Of a stretch of DNA of 64,000 bases, positions 46,754 through 56,905 are shown one piece after another; the first letter of the stretch is position 1, and every line of letters begins with the position of its first letter. Under the pieces are notes generated by a model. That model worked only from the letters and a program-made list of their open reading frames with translations, did no database searches and had not been told where the DNA came from. The position numbers were made by a program, and so were the translations under genes. Origin of the DNA: Bimuria novae-zelandiae CBS 107.79 (taxonomy: Eukaryota > Ascomycota > Dothideomycetes > Pleosporales > Didymosphaeriaceae); the NCBI GenBank assembly GCA_010015655.1, contig ML976762.1, positions 1 through 64,000 of the forward strand, given 5' to 3'.

Positions 46754-47479
46754 ATGAAGGTCAATCCCGCGCCGCTCCACCTCGCTCAGACGGTCATCAC
46801 TGGCCTTGTCGTCGCCTTTAGCATTGCCATCCTAGGCACCGCTGGGCATACTCTGGATGTATTCAACAAGCAGCAGGTAGGGTTGGGCAGGACCCTCTCT
46901 CATGACCTTGCTGACTGGTTTCTTTAGACGTACAACCCATGGTGGATCCCCGTATGGCGGGAGCACTTCGAAGTCCAGGGCACAAAAGCCCTCATCGCTT
47001 CTGCCGCCGTAACCCTCATCCTCTCCGGTGTCTTCTTCGTCATGTCTCTCATCTCTCAGGTGAGTGCCTCAATGAGTTTTGTGCAAGATAAGTCCTAACA
47101 AGGACAGGTCAACCTCGCAAACAAGCACACACTCCGCGCGCTTCTCGCGATCGGCTCTGCAGGCCCATCCGCCCTCCTCACCCTCGTGACCGTCATCTAC
47201 GCGCACATCCTCAACGCGAAGTCTGAGCTCGACACGATCCAGACGTGGACGTGCAAGTACAAGAACAGCGCGCCGATGCCGCAGGACATGGCGCTTGAGA
47301 GCAACATGGGGAACGGCAACTTCGGGAGCTTGTGCCACGAGAGCAAGTTTGCGCTCTATGGGACGCTGGTAGTGTTTGTGTTGCTGGGAGCCAGCATGGG
47401 ACTGAGCGTTGTGGGATGGCTGGCGGACAAGTGGAGTGAGAGGCAGCAGAGGAAGGAGGTGGAGATGATGCAGTCGTAG
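46754..47479 (+). CDS. Four-helix integral membrane protein, hypothetical
   Basis: Exons 46754-46876, 46928-47059 and 47108-47479 (introns of 51 and 48 bp, all in phase 0) give 208 residues. Four membrane segments are visible: LAQTVITGLVVAFSIAILG, ALIASAAVTLILSGVFFVMSL, LLAIGSAGPSALLTLVTVIYA, and ALYGTLVVFVLLGASMGLSVV. The loop between helices 3 and 4 is the largest and has two Cys (TWTCKYK and GSLCHES), which could form a disulphide on the outer side. The C-terminus is charged and cytosolic (SERQQRKEVEMMQS). The layout is MARVEL/tetraspan-like, but no family motif is diagnostic, so no function is assigned. Confidence 0.85.
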
Positions 47480-48605
47480 GGAAGTCAACAGGGCAAACCG
47501 CTCATTGGAAGAGGGGGCTGTTGAGGATAGCACTTGGAAGACCATCGTTCTTTGAGGTTAATGACGAGGAGGCCATGGCCCGGTGAGAGGCGCCGGGTAC
47601 CGCGGAGCGATGATGGTGCCTAGCGCCATCGTTATCGCGATGTCTCGCGATCGACGGTCCGATCCTTACAAGTATGTTTTTTTATAATGAACGCGCGACG
47701 TACTGATACGATGATTTGGGCGCAAATAGTAGTTATGAGGTTCTATCACCGCGTGCGGCCATTGGCGACGCGCAAACCTAGGAGCAATTGTCGGTCTGTA
47801 TGTACCATATACTATACATATATTGAACATCGTTGCGGTCTTGCAACTTCCTCCTACGCCCCACACTTCGTCACTGTCCTTGAAACGAATAAATTTGGCC
47901 TCGCATTGGAGTTCAAGCAAGCAAAGTCGGCAATCAACACTGCATTGCGAGCTTCATCTACGATCCAATTGCGACGCTTTACCCCAGATTCCTTCACGGT
48001 AGCGCACGCCTCCTGCCGTAGCGAACGAAGTAGCTCGTGCGGCTTCCGTTGACAGCACTCACAGACCGAACTCTGGGTGAGACTGAATCCACCAACACTC
48101 CTGCACTGCAAAGCCGACGTCGAATTTATTTTAAGGCTGCCCAGCGTCGCTTCCAAACCCGACGCCATCTGTGCGCTCGACGCTGATTCACGTTTGATGA
48201 CGGGATCTGATGGCCTAGCGAGCACAGTTCAACGCGTCGTTCCGTGCTAAGCGGCCCATCACCAAACCAACCCGGACGACGACGCGCCAGATCGACGCTG
48301 CAAGACGCGTCTCTTTGCTCAACAGTAGCGTCATAGTCGCTCAGGAGAAGCTGGGCCGGCGACTTTGAGGGTCGACATCGCCATCGACACTGCGTTTGTT
48401 TCTACCCGCCCACGGTTGTTATTGATTACGGCGAGCAGCGTACAACCCCCGGCATCTCTTTCTGCCCGGTGCCCAGCCGATTCCGCTTTCAGATCCTGAA
48501 AGCTCGAGGCTAGGGTTCCATCGCTCGCGCCAACCAGCGCACGGCACCCACGCCCCTCAAACGCTCGCGATTTCGTCTCATCTCACAGCTGCCCCCCTCA
48601 CGATA
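47480..48605. other. Intergenic, nothing assignable
   Basis: Frames at 47666-48225 on both strands lack ATG starts and domains. The last 350 bp are GC-rich and probably leader or promoter for the RNR inhibitor gene. Confidence 0.4.
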
Positions 48606-49598
48606 ATGCCACACGGCAAAACGTCGTCCACCTCCCACAGGAACAAGCGCCCGTACGACCCGACGCAGCTTTCCATCACCGACTTCCTTTCACCGCGGGA
48701 CTTTGGGGACTCTGCTGATAGCGACTGCGAGCGGGGTGCTGGGCCGAATATCCGAGCACGACCTAGTGCGACTCGGCAACAGCTGCATCAACAACTACCT
48801 CCAGAGAGCGTCCAGGCCGACCTGCTGAGCGTCGGCATGCGCGTACGGAAGAACGTGGCCGACGGCTACAAGACGCACAAGACGCACAAGACGATGTCGC
48901 TGCCTTCGATCCAAACCACCCTGGGGAGGTCCCCGAATGGCTCCATGACCACGACCCAGGAATACAGCGTCAACAAGCCGCGCGATGCCGTCCCGACAAG
49001 CGTCCAGCACCAGCGCGAGTTGCTGCCCTTCTGCGGCCTGGCGAAGATTGGCGGATTCGCTGCGCAGCCCATCACGAATGTGCATCTGTACGGCGGTTCC
49101 GATGCCTCGGGCGAACGTGCGCTGAACATCTTCCCACTGCCCGCCGAGGCCTTCACACAACCCTTCGGCTCTCAATCGTCGACCAATTTGTCCATCTCCA
49201 ACTCCTCCGTACGACCACCCAATCCCGGAAACTTGCACAAGCGCTCTTGGCAAGACGAAGACGAAACCCCGGTTCGCCTAAGCTCAGACTTCCTATTCAA
49301 GATCCCCAGGAATATTTCCGACGACGACGTGCCAATTTCCCCATTGTCTGCGACGCCGCCGAACAGCTTACCGCAGGCGCCGCTGCGGCACATTGCGCAG
49401 CCCAAGACCAAGAAGTGGGCTCTGAGAGCGGCAGACTTCAACGGCATGGTCATCAAAGAAATAGATGATGACATGGACATCGAGAACGTAGAACAGGCCC
49501 CAGCGACAATACTGGCTGGGAACTCTAGCGACTTCGACGAGGCTGAATTCTTGCAGCCGTACGGCGCGGGACGGGAGGTGCACATGAGCGGCATATGA
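48606..49598 (+). CDS. Ribonucleotide reductase inhibitor, Spd1/Dif1/Sml1 type
   Basis: An intronless frame of 330 residues starts at the ATG at 48606 (MPHGKTSSTSHRNKRPYDPTQ). Near residue 79 it carries SVGMRVRKNVADGYKTHKT, the short basic motif shared by fungal RNR-inhibitor proteins (HUG-type region of Sml1/Dif1/Spd1). An ITDFLSPRDFG motif precedes it and an acidic tail (DFDEAEFLQPYG) ends the protein, both common in filamentous fungal members. The remainder is disordered and Ser/Pro-rich. Members of this family restrain RNR by binding its subunits or by holding the small subunit in the nucleus, and they are destroyed when dNTPs are needed. The family call rests mainly on one motif. THK is repeated three times just after it. 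Confidence 0.65.
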   Translation: MPHGKTSSTSHRNKRPYDPTQLSITDFLSPRDFGDSADSDCERGAGPNIRARPSATRQQLHQQLPPESVQADLLSVGMRVRKNVADGYKTHKTHKTMSLPSIQTTLGRSPNGSMTTTQEYSVNKPRDAVPTSVQHQRELLPFCGLAKIGGFAAQPITNVHLYGGSDASGERALNIFPLPAEAFTQPFGSQSSTNLSISNSSVRPPNPGNLHKRSWQDEDETPVRLSSDFLFKIPRNISDDDVPISPLSATPPNSLPQAPLRHIAQPKTKKWALRAADFNGMVIKEIDDDMDIENVEQAPATILAGNSSDFDEAEFLQPYGAGREVHMSGI

Positions 49599-50213
49599 CG
49601 GCTGTCTCGGCACTTCTCAGTCCACATCTGTTGCATCTATCCAGGCGCATACGCTCCGTATGCATCTACGATTTCCTTTCCCTCTCGCTTGTCCGAACAC
49701 CTGCATTTCGTCCTCTTCTCTGTTCCTATTTCACTCCGCAACGCCACCGCGCGTGTGCTTTCTTTTCACTTCTTTTTTCCTTTGTCAGAGCGCACATGGG
49801 CAAGAGGCGTAGACGTAGGCGTTGGTTGATTGGATGGAGGCATGCGCAGCGCGTCACGTCACGGCTTAACGCAACGCAATGGTGTATACCCTGTTCTTAG
49901 AGAGCGGTCATTGATGGTTTTCACCTACGGTCTCGTAGTGTAGTTAATAGTTGAGCGCGTTGGTACGGAATAATACATTTCATGCATCGCATTATCATGC
50001 ACCTTCCATCTCTGTTCGGTTGTGCAATTGCTATTTTTAGATGAATGTGCAATTCTACGGCTTGGAAGGGTTCGGTTTCGCGCGATACGCTGCTATAACT
50101 ACACTGCACGGCGACGGACATTTGCACTTTACAGTTTTCCTCATTCACGCTTATATACCTTTACTTTTCCTCACCCATCCATCCCCTCCTACATCTCATC
50201 CCATCTCTCGAAA
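49599..50213. other. Intergenic, nothing assignable
   Basis: No supported gene. A pyrimidine-rich leader with CCATCC-type repeats precedes the next start codon. Confidence 0.4.
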
Positions 50214-51284
50214 ATGTCCCTCCAAGCCCTCTCCCTCGAACTCCGCCACCAAATCTACACCCACCTCGTCTTCTCGTCCGCCCCTCCCCCCGCCTCTCCC
50301 CCCATCATCACCTTCTCCTCCACCCAGTCCCACTACTATTGCAAAGCCTCTCCTTCACCTGGGCAAATCAACAATCACTTTTTGCACACGCAAACGGACC
50401 CCGTTCAAGACCGCGGGTCTATGGTGTACGAGCACGGGACAGGGATGGCGTATTTGTCTACGCCTGCGTGGTGTGTTTTACCGGGGGAATATAGGACGCT
50501 CCGTCCGCGGGCAAAGTGCGAGTGTGAACCACGCTGTGCCGGACCGCGCGGCGTGCACGCTTTACTCCTCACGAGTACGTGGTTAGCCACCGAGGTGCGG
50601 GCGTGGCTCTACCCCCTTTTCGTCTTCCAATTCTCGCACCCGGCGGTGTTGAGGGGGTTTGCTGAGAAGTTGGGGAGCGGGACGAAGAAGCGCGTTCGAG
50701 CGGTGAGGTTGTGCATACCCATCTACAGCTTTGAAGCTCTCGATCGCACCGAAATGGAGAAGGAATACGACGGTACCACGAGTAGTCTGTGGGAAGACGC
50801 GCTGAGCAGAGCTCAAGCAGACCCCGCGCTCTGCCCTACGCCTGGATCCATCTCTCAGGCAGAGCCACGTAAGCTCTTCGAAAACCGCGTTAAACCACCT
50901 TCCTATCGGGGGGTAGAAACATCCCTCGTTCAGCTCGGTTTCGCGTGGAAGAAAGACCTACAAAGCCTAGGGGATTCGGATTTACGGTGGTACTTTCCCG
51001 CCCTGAGCGCGCTGCATGTGAATCTCTTGCATATATCTCGCACCCCGACCTTAGGGACGAGGATAGCGGCGCCAGTGGGGGATAAGGCGTGGAGGGAGGA
51101 AGCGATGGGGTGGTTTGCGGGGTGGGGGGTAGCGGCCAAGGAGGTGAGTGTTGTGGTGGAGAATGTGAGCCTGTGTGGGGATGTGTGGTCTGGGGATGCA
51201 AACATTAGGAATAGGAGGGAGGTGGCGGGGTGGTTGAGGGGGAGGTTGTTGGAGGGCGCGATGGGGGAGGTGCGTCAAAAGTGA
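50214..51284 (+). CDS. F-box-like/DUF7730-type hypothetical protein
   Basis: An intronless frame of 356 residues starts at the ATG at 50214, preceded by AAA. The first residues, MSLQALSLELRHQIYTHLV, match the helical LP-x-E-LR-x-I-Y-x-L motif that opens many fungal F-box-like and DUF7730-type proteins. The body has paired hydrophobic strands (VHALLLTSTWLATEVRAWLYPLFVFQF; KKRVRAVRLCIPIYSF; FPALSALHVNLLHI) typical of that group. No enzyme motif is present. Such proteins are numerous in Pezizomycotina and their partners are unknown. Codon use is GC-rich and normal for the region. Confidence 0.7.
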   Translation: MSLQALSLELRHQIYTHLVFSSAPPPASPPIITFSSTQSHYYCKASPSPGQINNHFLHTQTDPVQDRGSMVYEHGTGMAYLSTPAWCVLPGEYRTLRPRAKCECEPRCAGPRGVHALLLTSTWLATEVRAWLYPLFVFQFSHPAVLRGFAEKLGSGTKKRVRAVRLCIPIYSFEALDRTEMEKEYDGTTSSLWEDALSRAQADPALCPTPGSISQAEPRKLFENRVKPPSYRGVETSLVQLGFAWKKDLQSLGDSDLRWYFPALSALHVNLLHISRTPTLGTRIAAPVGDKAWREEAMGWFAGWGVAAKEVSVVVENVSLCGDVWSGDANIRNRREVAGWLRGRLLEGAMGEVRQK

Positions 51285-51922
51285 TGGGGTATGAAGGGCG
51301 AAGGTGATGTGTTGGTTTGAACGGCGATTCGAGCATTTGCTGCTGAACGCCAAGTATGCTTGTGTGGGTTCGGGTTCCTGCAATCTGTCTATCCTGTACA
51401 GTGACGGTGAGGTTTCGGTGGATTTGGGTTATATCTAGTTTACAAGTTATAGGTGTAAAATACTATGATAAAGCACAACGGCGACTACTCATCTGCGTGC
51501 TAGGATCTACGCCTAGTATACATTTGCCTGAATCACTGCACTATTATATACGATAACATCGACGAGCATATTTGAAGAACTGGGAAGCGTGGCTGGTTGA
51601 GAAAAGACTGTGGCGTATGCGACTGCGCGACGCACGTCCTCCAGAGGGTGAATGTGCTGCACGTGGTGGATCCGGTTTTTCCGCCTGACATACTTTCAAC
51701 CTCTTGACTCGGGACGTGCGGCTACCAGGTCGCGACTTTCTTGACGCGTTTATAATTGCTTCGCTGCATCATTATACTTCAAGCCCGCCCACCCCGATCC
51801 CTCACACCTAAAACCGCCTGTTTGCGTCAACATCGCCCACAACGGTGCCTAAATCTCGAGAGTTGCTCTGACCACAACATAACAAACAATCCTCTTGCCC
51901 CAATTCATTCGTCGTCGTCAAC
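51285..51922. other. Intergenic, nothing assignable
   Basis: No supported gene. Contains 3' flank and the promoter and leader of the coiled-coil gene. Confidence 0.4.
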
Positions 51923-54334
51923 ATGTCATACCCGAAGGTCGATCCGAAGCATGCGACCCACAACCTTGGCTTCGGAATTGAGCACTTGGTGAGTATATCG
52001 CATTGGCATGTTATGGCTCTATCTAAGTTTCCACAGATGCCTGCTGCATCGTGCACTGCGGTGATGCCTACCCCAGACTCGACAACCGCAGTCCCGCCGC
52101 GCCCCAACAGACTCGACACTCCTCTCGATATCTCCAAGATGCGCAAGTGGACGGATTACCAGATGGAGCAGTATGATGCTGCCCAAAGCTTGTTTCCGTC
52201 TACCGGAAATTATACTGGGAAGCCTACCGTTGCCGAATCGTCCTACTCTGTCCGGCAATTTATAGAGGATGCAGTCAAATTCATGTCACTAGCATGGCGG
52301 TTCTCCGACCAACAGAAGGCCGCAATCGTCACCCGAATGTGCAAGTACTACGAACGCTGCCTGATCAAGATCGAAAGCCCGTCTGTGTACTCGTGGAAGG
52401 TAGCCATTGAGCATCCCCACATTAAGGTCGTTGTCCGTCGGTTCCAGGAAGTGTTTGCGAAGGCCGCTTACACTGAAACTCGATCGACACACCCTAATAT
52501 CACAGCAGAGGATATTATGGATAGATGCACTGTACTGCACAATCGCGTCTCGATGCTGAAGATGGAGCCTGTTCCGGTATCGCCGTTCAGCACGGTATCG
52601 GCATCGTCTTCCGTCCTCTCTACGTTCTCGACCCCAGCCAGCCCGCAGACTCCGTGGACACCGTCTTCGTCTCCGCCCTCTAGTGCCATGGGCTCTGAGA
52701 CTCCTTTTGGGAATCTTGAATTCGCATCTGGACCCGTTAAGCAGCCGCTCTTCGGCAGTGTTGTGTCTCGTTCCTCTGGTTTACAGCAGCCGCTATCCTT
52801 CCCAGATTTGCCGCAGCCAAATTTCGCGAATCCTGATGCACTGGCTTTCTCCTTCGGCCAACCTGCAGATCCCAAACATCGCCGTGCTCAGAGTATCTTC
52901 GACAAGATTGCTCCGAACATTCCAGCTGCAGCGTCTGCTTCGCCAGCCGAGAACCGGGATTCACTGGAAGTCGATACCGATGACGTCTCTGTCGCTGAAA
53001 TTGCTACACAACAGTCTGAGTCTGGAATGCCTCATCATCCAGATGAGCAAGTCTCGGAAAACGAACCTGTAGAAGCCTCCGCTCCTTCGGAAGAACAGCT
53101 TGTCGCGAAAGTCCAACTGGTCCTCCAGCTTGAGTCCCAATTCGAGTACTGGGAGGTCCTTTGCGCACAGAAGGATGCCCGGATCGCAGAATTGGAGGAC
53201 CAGCCTCTGGTCGACCATCCCGAAACCACCCCAAAGCGCGGTGTGCCTGCTCTGGAACTAGGTCAAATGAACCGATTCGAGCAGCTCAAGTTTTACAATG
53301 ACCGCATCAAACGGCTTGAGTTCAACGTTGACTGCACCAAGCTCCTGAGCGAGATGAAGCAGGACCGTATCGAGCGTCTGGAGGAAGAAAACCGGATCCG
53401 TCGGGCCAGCCAATTAGAGTACGAGATCAAAGTTCTTCGCATCAAGCAGTTGAAGCTGATGATTGGAGATCGGGAGCAAGAGAAAGCTCGGTTTTCTATT
53501 CGACCTGCTCCTGCCAAACTCCGCGTCGATAGTGCCTGGGAGCCCTCGTTCGTCTCGAAGAACCGAAGTTTGTTCGAAGCGCGTGAGACAGATGGAACAC
53601 TTGGGGCGGTAGGCTATTTGTATGCACGAAAGACCGACCAGGAAGAGCGTCAAAAGATCACTGACCCGATTGCCAGCTACAGCAGCCAAAATCAAGGAAT
53701 CGAGGTGCGTGACCAGAACAGCAATGTAGAAGGCATTGAAAATGAGGAGGACGTTGCCAACATCGATGTCGAACCGCGTCTTGAGGGCTCTGAAATGCCA
53801 ATTCACTCCGGCCCGGGTGAGGCTGAGGCTGAGACTCTGGAACAACATGACTCCAAGAAGCACCAAGATCAGGATGAATCAGAGCTTCCAGCCGATGACA
53901 AGATGCTGGAGCCTCAGGAGGATGAAATGACATCAGGCTCAGAAGTCGATATCGCTGCCACCGTCTCGTTGATGGAGATCGCTCCTCTCGCACCCAAGTC
54001 TTCCTCTGAAGCGGCCGTCGACGTCACGGAGTATCGCAGCTCTCCTGATCACCAATTTTCTAAGGATGCCATCCCAGAGGAGCCTTCTGAATCCGCTGCT
54101 GCCAATACGAACAACCTCCAGGAATTTGGCCATGATATCGACAATGAAGAGCCTGCCGAGCGTCCTGGCGCCGTAGCCTTTAGCGAGCAAAACACTGAGG
54201 TAGTGCTCCAGACTCTAGCCGAGGCCCCGATCTCCCTCCCACCACGCCCGACCCTCTACGGTACTTCGTCTAGACATGCAAAGCGACAATCTGTTCTGGA
54301 AATAGCCCAGATTTTCGAGCAAGGGAACCGCTGA
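51923..54334 (+). CDS. Large acidic coiled-coil hypothetical protein
   Basis: The ATG is at 51923. A canonical 48-bp intron (51989-52036, GTGAGT...CCACAG) divides it, giving 787 residues when spliced. Because the intron is a multiple of three and has no stop, the unspliced frame is also open (803 residues). The N-terminal domain (about residues 55-190) is globular-looking and helical (FIEDAVKFMSLAWRF, QKAAIVTRMCKYYERCLIK). A Ser/Pro-rich linker follows. A coiled coil spans about residues 380-500 (LVLQLESQFEYWEVL, MNRFEQLKFYNDRIKRLEF, MKQDRIERLEEENRIRR). The last 250 residues are acidic and disordered. The family is not recognised. Structural or scaffold function would be a guess. Confidence 0.82.
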   Translation: MSYPKVDPKHATHNLGFGIEHLVSISHWHVMALSKFPQMPAASCTAVMPTPDSTTAVPPRPNRLDTPLDISKMRKWTDYQMEQYDAAQSLFPSTGNYTGKPTVAESSYSVRQFIEDAVKFMSLAWRFSDQQKAAIVTRMCKYYERCLIKIESPSVYSWKVAIEHPHIKVVVRRFQEVFAKAAYTETRSTHPNITAEDIMDRCTVLHNRVSMLKMEPVPVSPFSTVSASSSVLSTFSTPASPQTPWTPSSSPPSSAMGSETPFGNLEFASGPVKQPLFGSVVSRSSGLQQPLSFPDLPQPNFANPDALAFSFGQPADPKHRRAQSIFDKIAPNIPAAASASPAENRDSLEVDTDDVSVAEIATQQSESGMPHHPDEQVSENEPVEASAPSEEQLVAKVQLVLQLESQFEYWEVLCAQKDARIAELEDQPLVDHPETTPKRGVPALELGQMNRFEQLKFYNDRIKRLEFNVDCTKLLSEMKQDRIERLEEENRIRRASQLEYEIKVLRIKQLKLMIGDREQEKARFSIRPAPAKLRVDSAWEPSFVSKNRSLFEARETDGTLGAVGYLYARKTDQEERQKITDPIASYSSQNQGIEVRDQNSNVEGIENEEDVANIDVEPRLEGSEMPIHSGPGEAEAETLEQHDSKKHQDQDESELPADDKMLEPQEDEMTSGSEVDIAATVSLMEIAPLAPKSSSEAAVDVTEYRSSPDHQFSKDAIPEEPSESAAANTNNLQEFGHDIDNEEPAERPGAVAFSEQNTEVVLQTLAEAPISLPPRPTLYGTSSRHAKRQSVLEIAQIFEQGNR

Positions 54335-55472
54335 AAGCAACTTTCCGGTTCTGGGGTTGCGTTTTTGCTCTGGTCAGGCAGGCCATTGCTCACCGTTCGA
54401 TTCCATGATATCTTATCGCTTCAATGATCTCGGCTTCACCGGGCCTCTGGTGTATCGGGGGAGTGTATGTTGATGGTGCGGCAGAATTTCACTGTTCAAA
54501 ATTTCAGCGGAGGGAATGAGAGAAACGACGATGGGTGAAGTTGCGATATAGATGAATCATGGGAATAGAACACTTCAGTATAGTTTGAAGGTGCTTTGAT
54601 TCAACGTATCCGGATCCTATCAATAAAAGTGGTCAACATGAGATGCATGCGTCAATTGCTTGTACCAGTGCTTTCGAATACCTATGGTAATGTTAGTTCG
54701 AACGTACTTTAGTGATGCTCCTTACACCATTGCACTCTCATGAGAATAGCATCAAACCGGACGCTGTTGATAATAAGTTGAATAAGTTGTTGTTGGGACC
54801 CTGTGGGACCCCTAAGGGCTAGGAAACCAGAGAAACACGCTGCTGAGCAACGCATGTTAGGTGATTCGACGTCTTGTTTCACGAATCTTGGACATCGTGC
54901 AGGTTGGCGCGTTTAGCAGGAAAGCGATATATTTAGTGACTTCCCAAACTGATCAAATTCGGTTTCTATGAATTATAAATCATACATAACAATCCGCTTG
55001 TCTAAATGTTAATGGTTTCCTACGGTCTTAGTTTGGTAACTGGGTATATATACCTATCCAGTTAGGGGAGGCGGGCACATTGTGAAGTTCTCGCCCGGAA
55101 TCAGCGGATATATACGGAGGTAAAAGATCATTCACTATCCTTTATTTTAGCAAAATGTAGGATGGCACATGGAGAAGCAAGGTACGATATACATCCTGGC
55201 ATCCAAGGCGCTCGAACGAAGCGTGCACGGTCGCGCACTGTGAAATTACTATTAACAGGATTTGCACGGAGTTTCACAACGCCGATTTAAAAGATGTGTA
55301 GGAATCCGCTTACAGTTCATGGATAAAGTTCTTCCTTCTTACAGACGCTTTCTGTACTATGCGAGTAGACTTTCTGTCTCTATCGATGGCTCTCATTGTT
55401 GCACCTCTAAGCCACAACGCATTAAAAGCTGCCTTCGTAGCACAGTCGCATATACTTATATCTTAGTGGCTG
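54335..55472. other. Intergenic, no gene seen
   Basis: More AT-rich than the flanking genes. No domain-bearing frame. A frame at 55262-55504 might hold an upstream exon of the next gene, but this cannot be shown. Confidence 0.4.
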
Positions 55473-56731
55473 TTGCGACCGAACGGGAAACCACCCGCGC
55501 CTGAACGTGTCACCCTGGAAGAGAAGATAGTTGCTCTTCATGTGCGACCATTCAATAACTCGGTCTTCGACGAAGGTAATTCGTGCGATCTTGAAGCTGT
55601 GCCAAACTCCTTGGTTGCTAGCCTGACAGCCGTGGACACAGTACTCTTCCCATCGGAAGAAGATGCATATCTTGATATCTTCTAGACTGATGAATCACCT
55701 CAATTGCCGAGCTTAGATGCTCTGAACGACCTGGTAAAAAAGTTGGCTGCGATAAAAGAGTGGCGCGAGAATATCGTCACCACTGATTCGCTCCCTCCCG
55801 AATCTCCGAATCTCGACAACGTGGATGTGGAGACCGGTTCTCTGGTGAATGAGGAGAACACCATGACCTTTCATGGTGTCCACAGGCGTCTCCCTCACAG
55901 CAGACGCTGATCAATCACAACCACTTCGATCACGGCGAAGCTTTTGTATCCGAACCCTCTTGCACTGAGCTGAGCACCACGCCTAGTCTCTCCGAGGAGC
56001 ACCATGACTTTCAGCTTTCCACTGAGCCCGCTGGGTCTTTCGACACCCAGTCCGATCCCCGCGCCATAAACCCTCTCACGGCCCAGGCTAAACCGGGATT
56101 CAATCAGTTACAACAATACCATGGGAACATCGAGCTCAAATCTGACGAGCAAGCCTTTTTCCTAGCGCAGCTGAAAGACCACGTCTTCGTCGAGGAAGCC
56201 CCTGGGCCCGGATTCGCCAATGTGGAGATGAGTGCCACACCAGACGTCGAGACTCCAGATACCTCGCTCAAGCAGCCTGAGTCCTCATCACCGTCTAGCA
56301 TCGGCTACGATAAGTCGATAGACCATGGAATCTCCATTCTCGGCGAAGCTCATGGCCCTAAAGCCTCTGAAACAGTGGTAAAGTACACACCAGATGCCCA
56401 GAAGGATGCTACCATGCTCGAACCGCCCGAGGCACCACCACCGTCTAGTATCCGCTCTGAGAAGTCGCTTGACGATAGCCCCCTCACTCATGGCGAAGAA
56501 GCTCTGGAACCCCAAACCTCTGACATGGAGCCAAACGACGCGATCGAGGAGCCCGCGCCACCGCCACCGTCCCCTACCCGCTCACGCAAGCGTCGCTCCC
56601 GCTCCCCCCGCGCGCTGCTTTCAAACGCAAAAGCGTCGCGTGCGAACTTCGACCTGTTCATGGCAGATCGCGGGATCGTTGAGAAGACCATAAAGCGACG
56701 TGCCAAACCGCCAGGTCCATGGGGTGGCTGA
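55473..56731 (+). CDS. Acidic, Arg/Ser-tailed hypothetical protein (5' end unresolved)
   Basis: Three coding blocks, 55473-55640, 55686-55844 and 55886-56731, are joined by introns of 45 bp (GTACTC...TTCTAG) and 41 bp (GTGAAT...CCACAG), giving 391 codons. The frame at 55473 has no ATG, so a first exon lies upstream. The first intron is inferred because it removes a TAG while keeping the phase; the second because it corrects a frame change. The product is acidic and Ser/Pro-rich, with repeated EPPEAPPPSSIRSEKSLD-like segments. It ends in an Arg/Ser cluster (RSRKRRSRSPRA) and NFDLFMADRGIVEKTIKRR. No family recognised; the tail looks like a nuclear localisation region. Its composition resembles the upstream coiled-coil gene, but no homology is visible. 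Confidence 0.6.
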
Positions 56732-56905
56732 GGTGCGGTTTAATTTTGATTTTGACTAGATTTATTATGTTTTTAAGTATAGTTACAGCTCGTCTTGAGT
56801 ACGGGTGAGTTTAGTCTATGATTTAAATGAAAGATCATTTCCTTGACAAAGTGAACAATATCTCGGTGATTAAAAAGGGCGTGGGCGGCTTGACCCGCTG
56901 TCAGC

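Noticed and set aside
32084..47479. Secondary-metabolite cluster around the oxidoreductase
   Set aside because: Neighbours are housekeeping or hypothetical genes. No synthase, cyclase, transporter or pathway regulator is present.
54380..54415. tRNA-like GTTCGATTCC
   Set aside because: Resembles a T-loop, but no acceptor, D-arm or anticodon arm can be folded around it.
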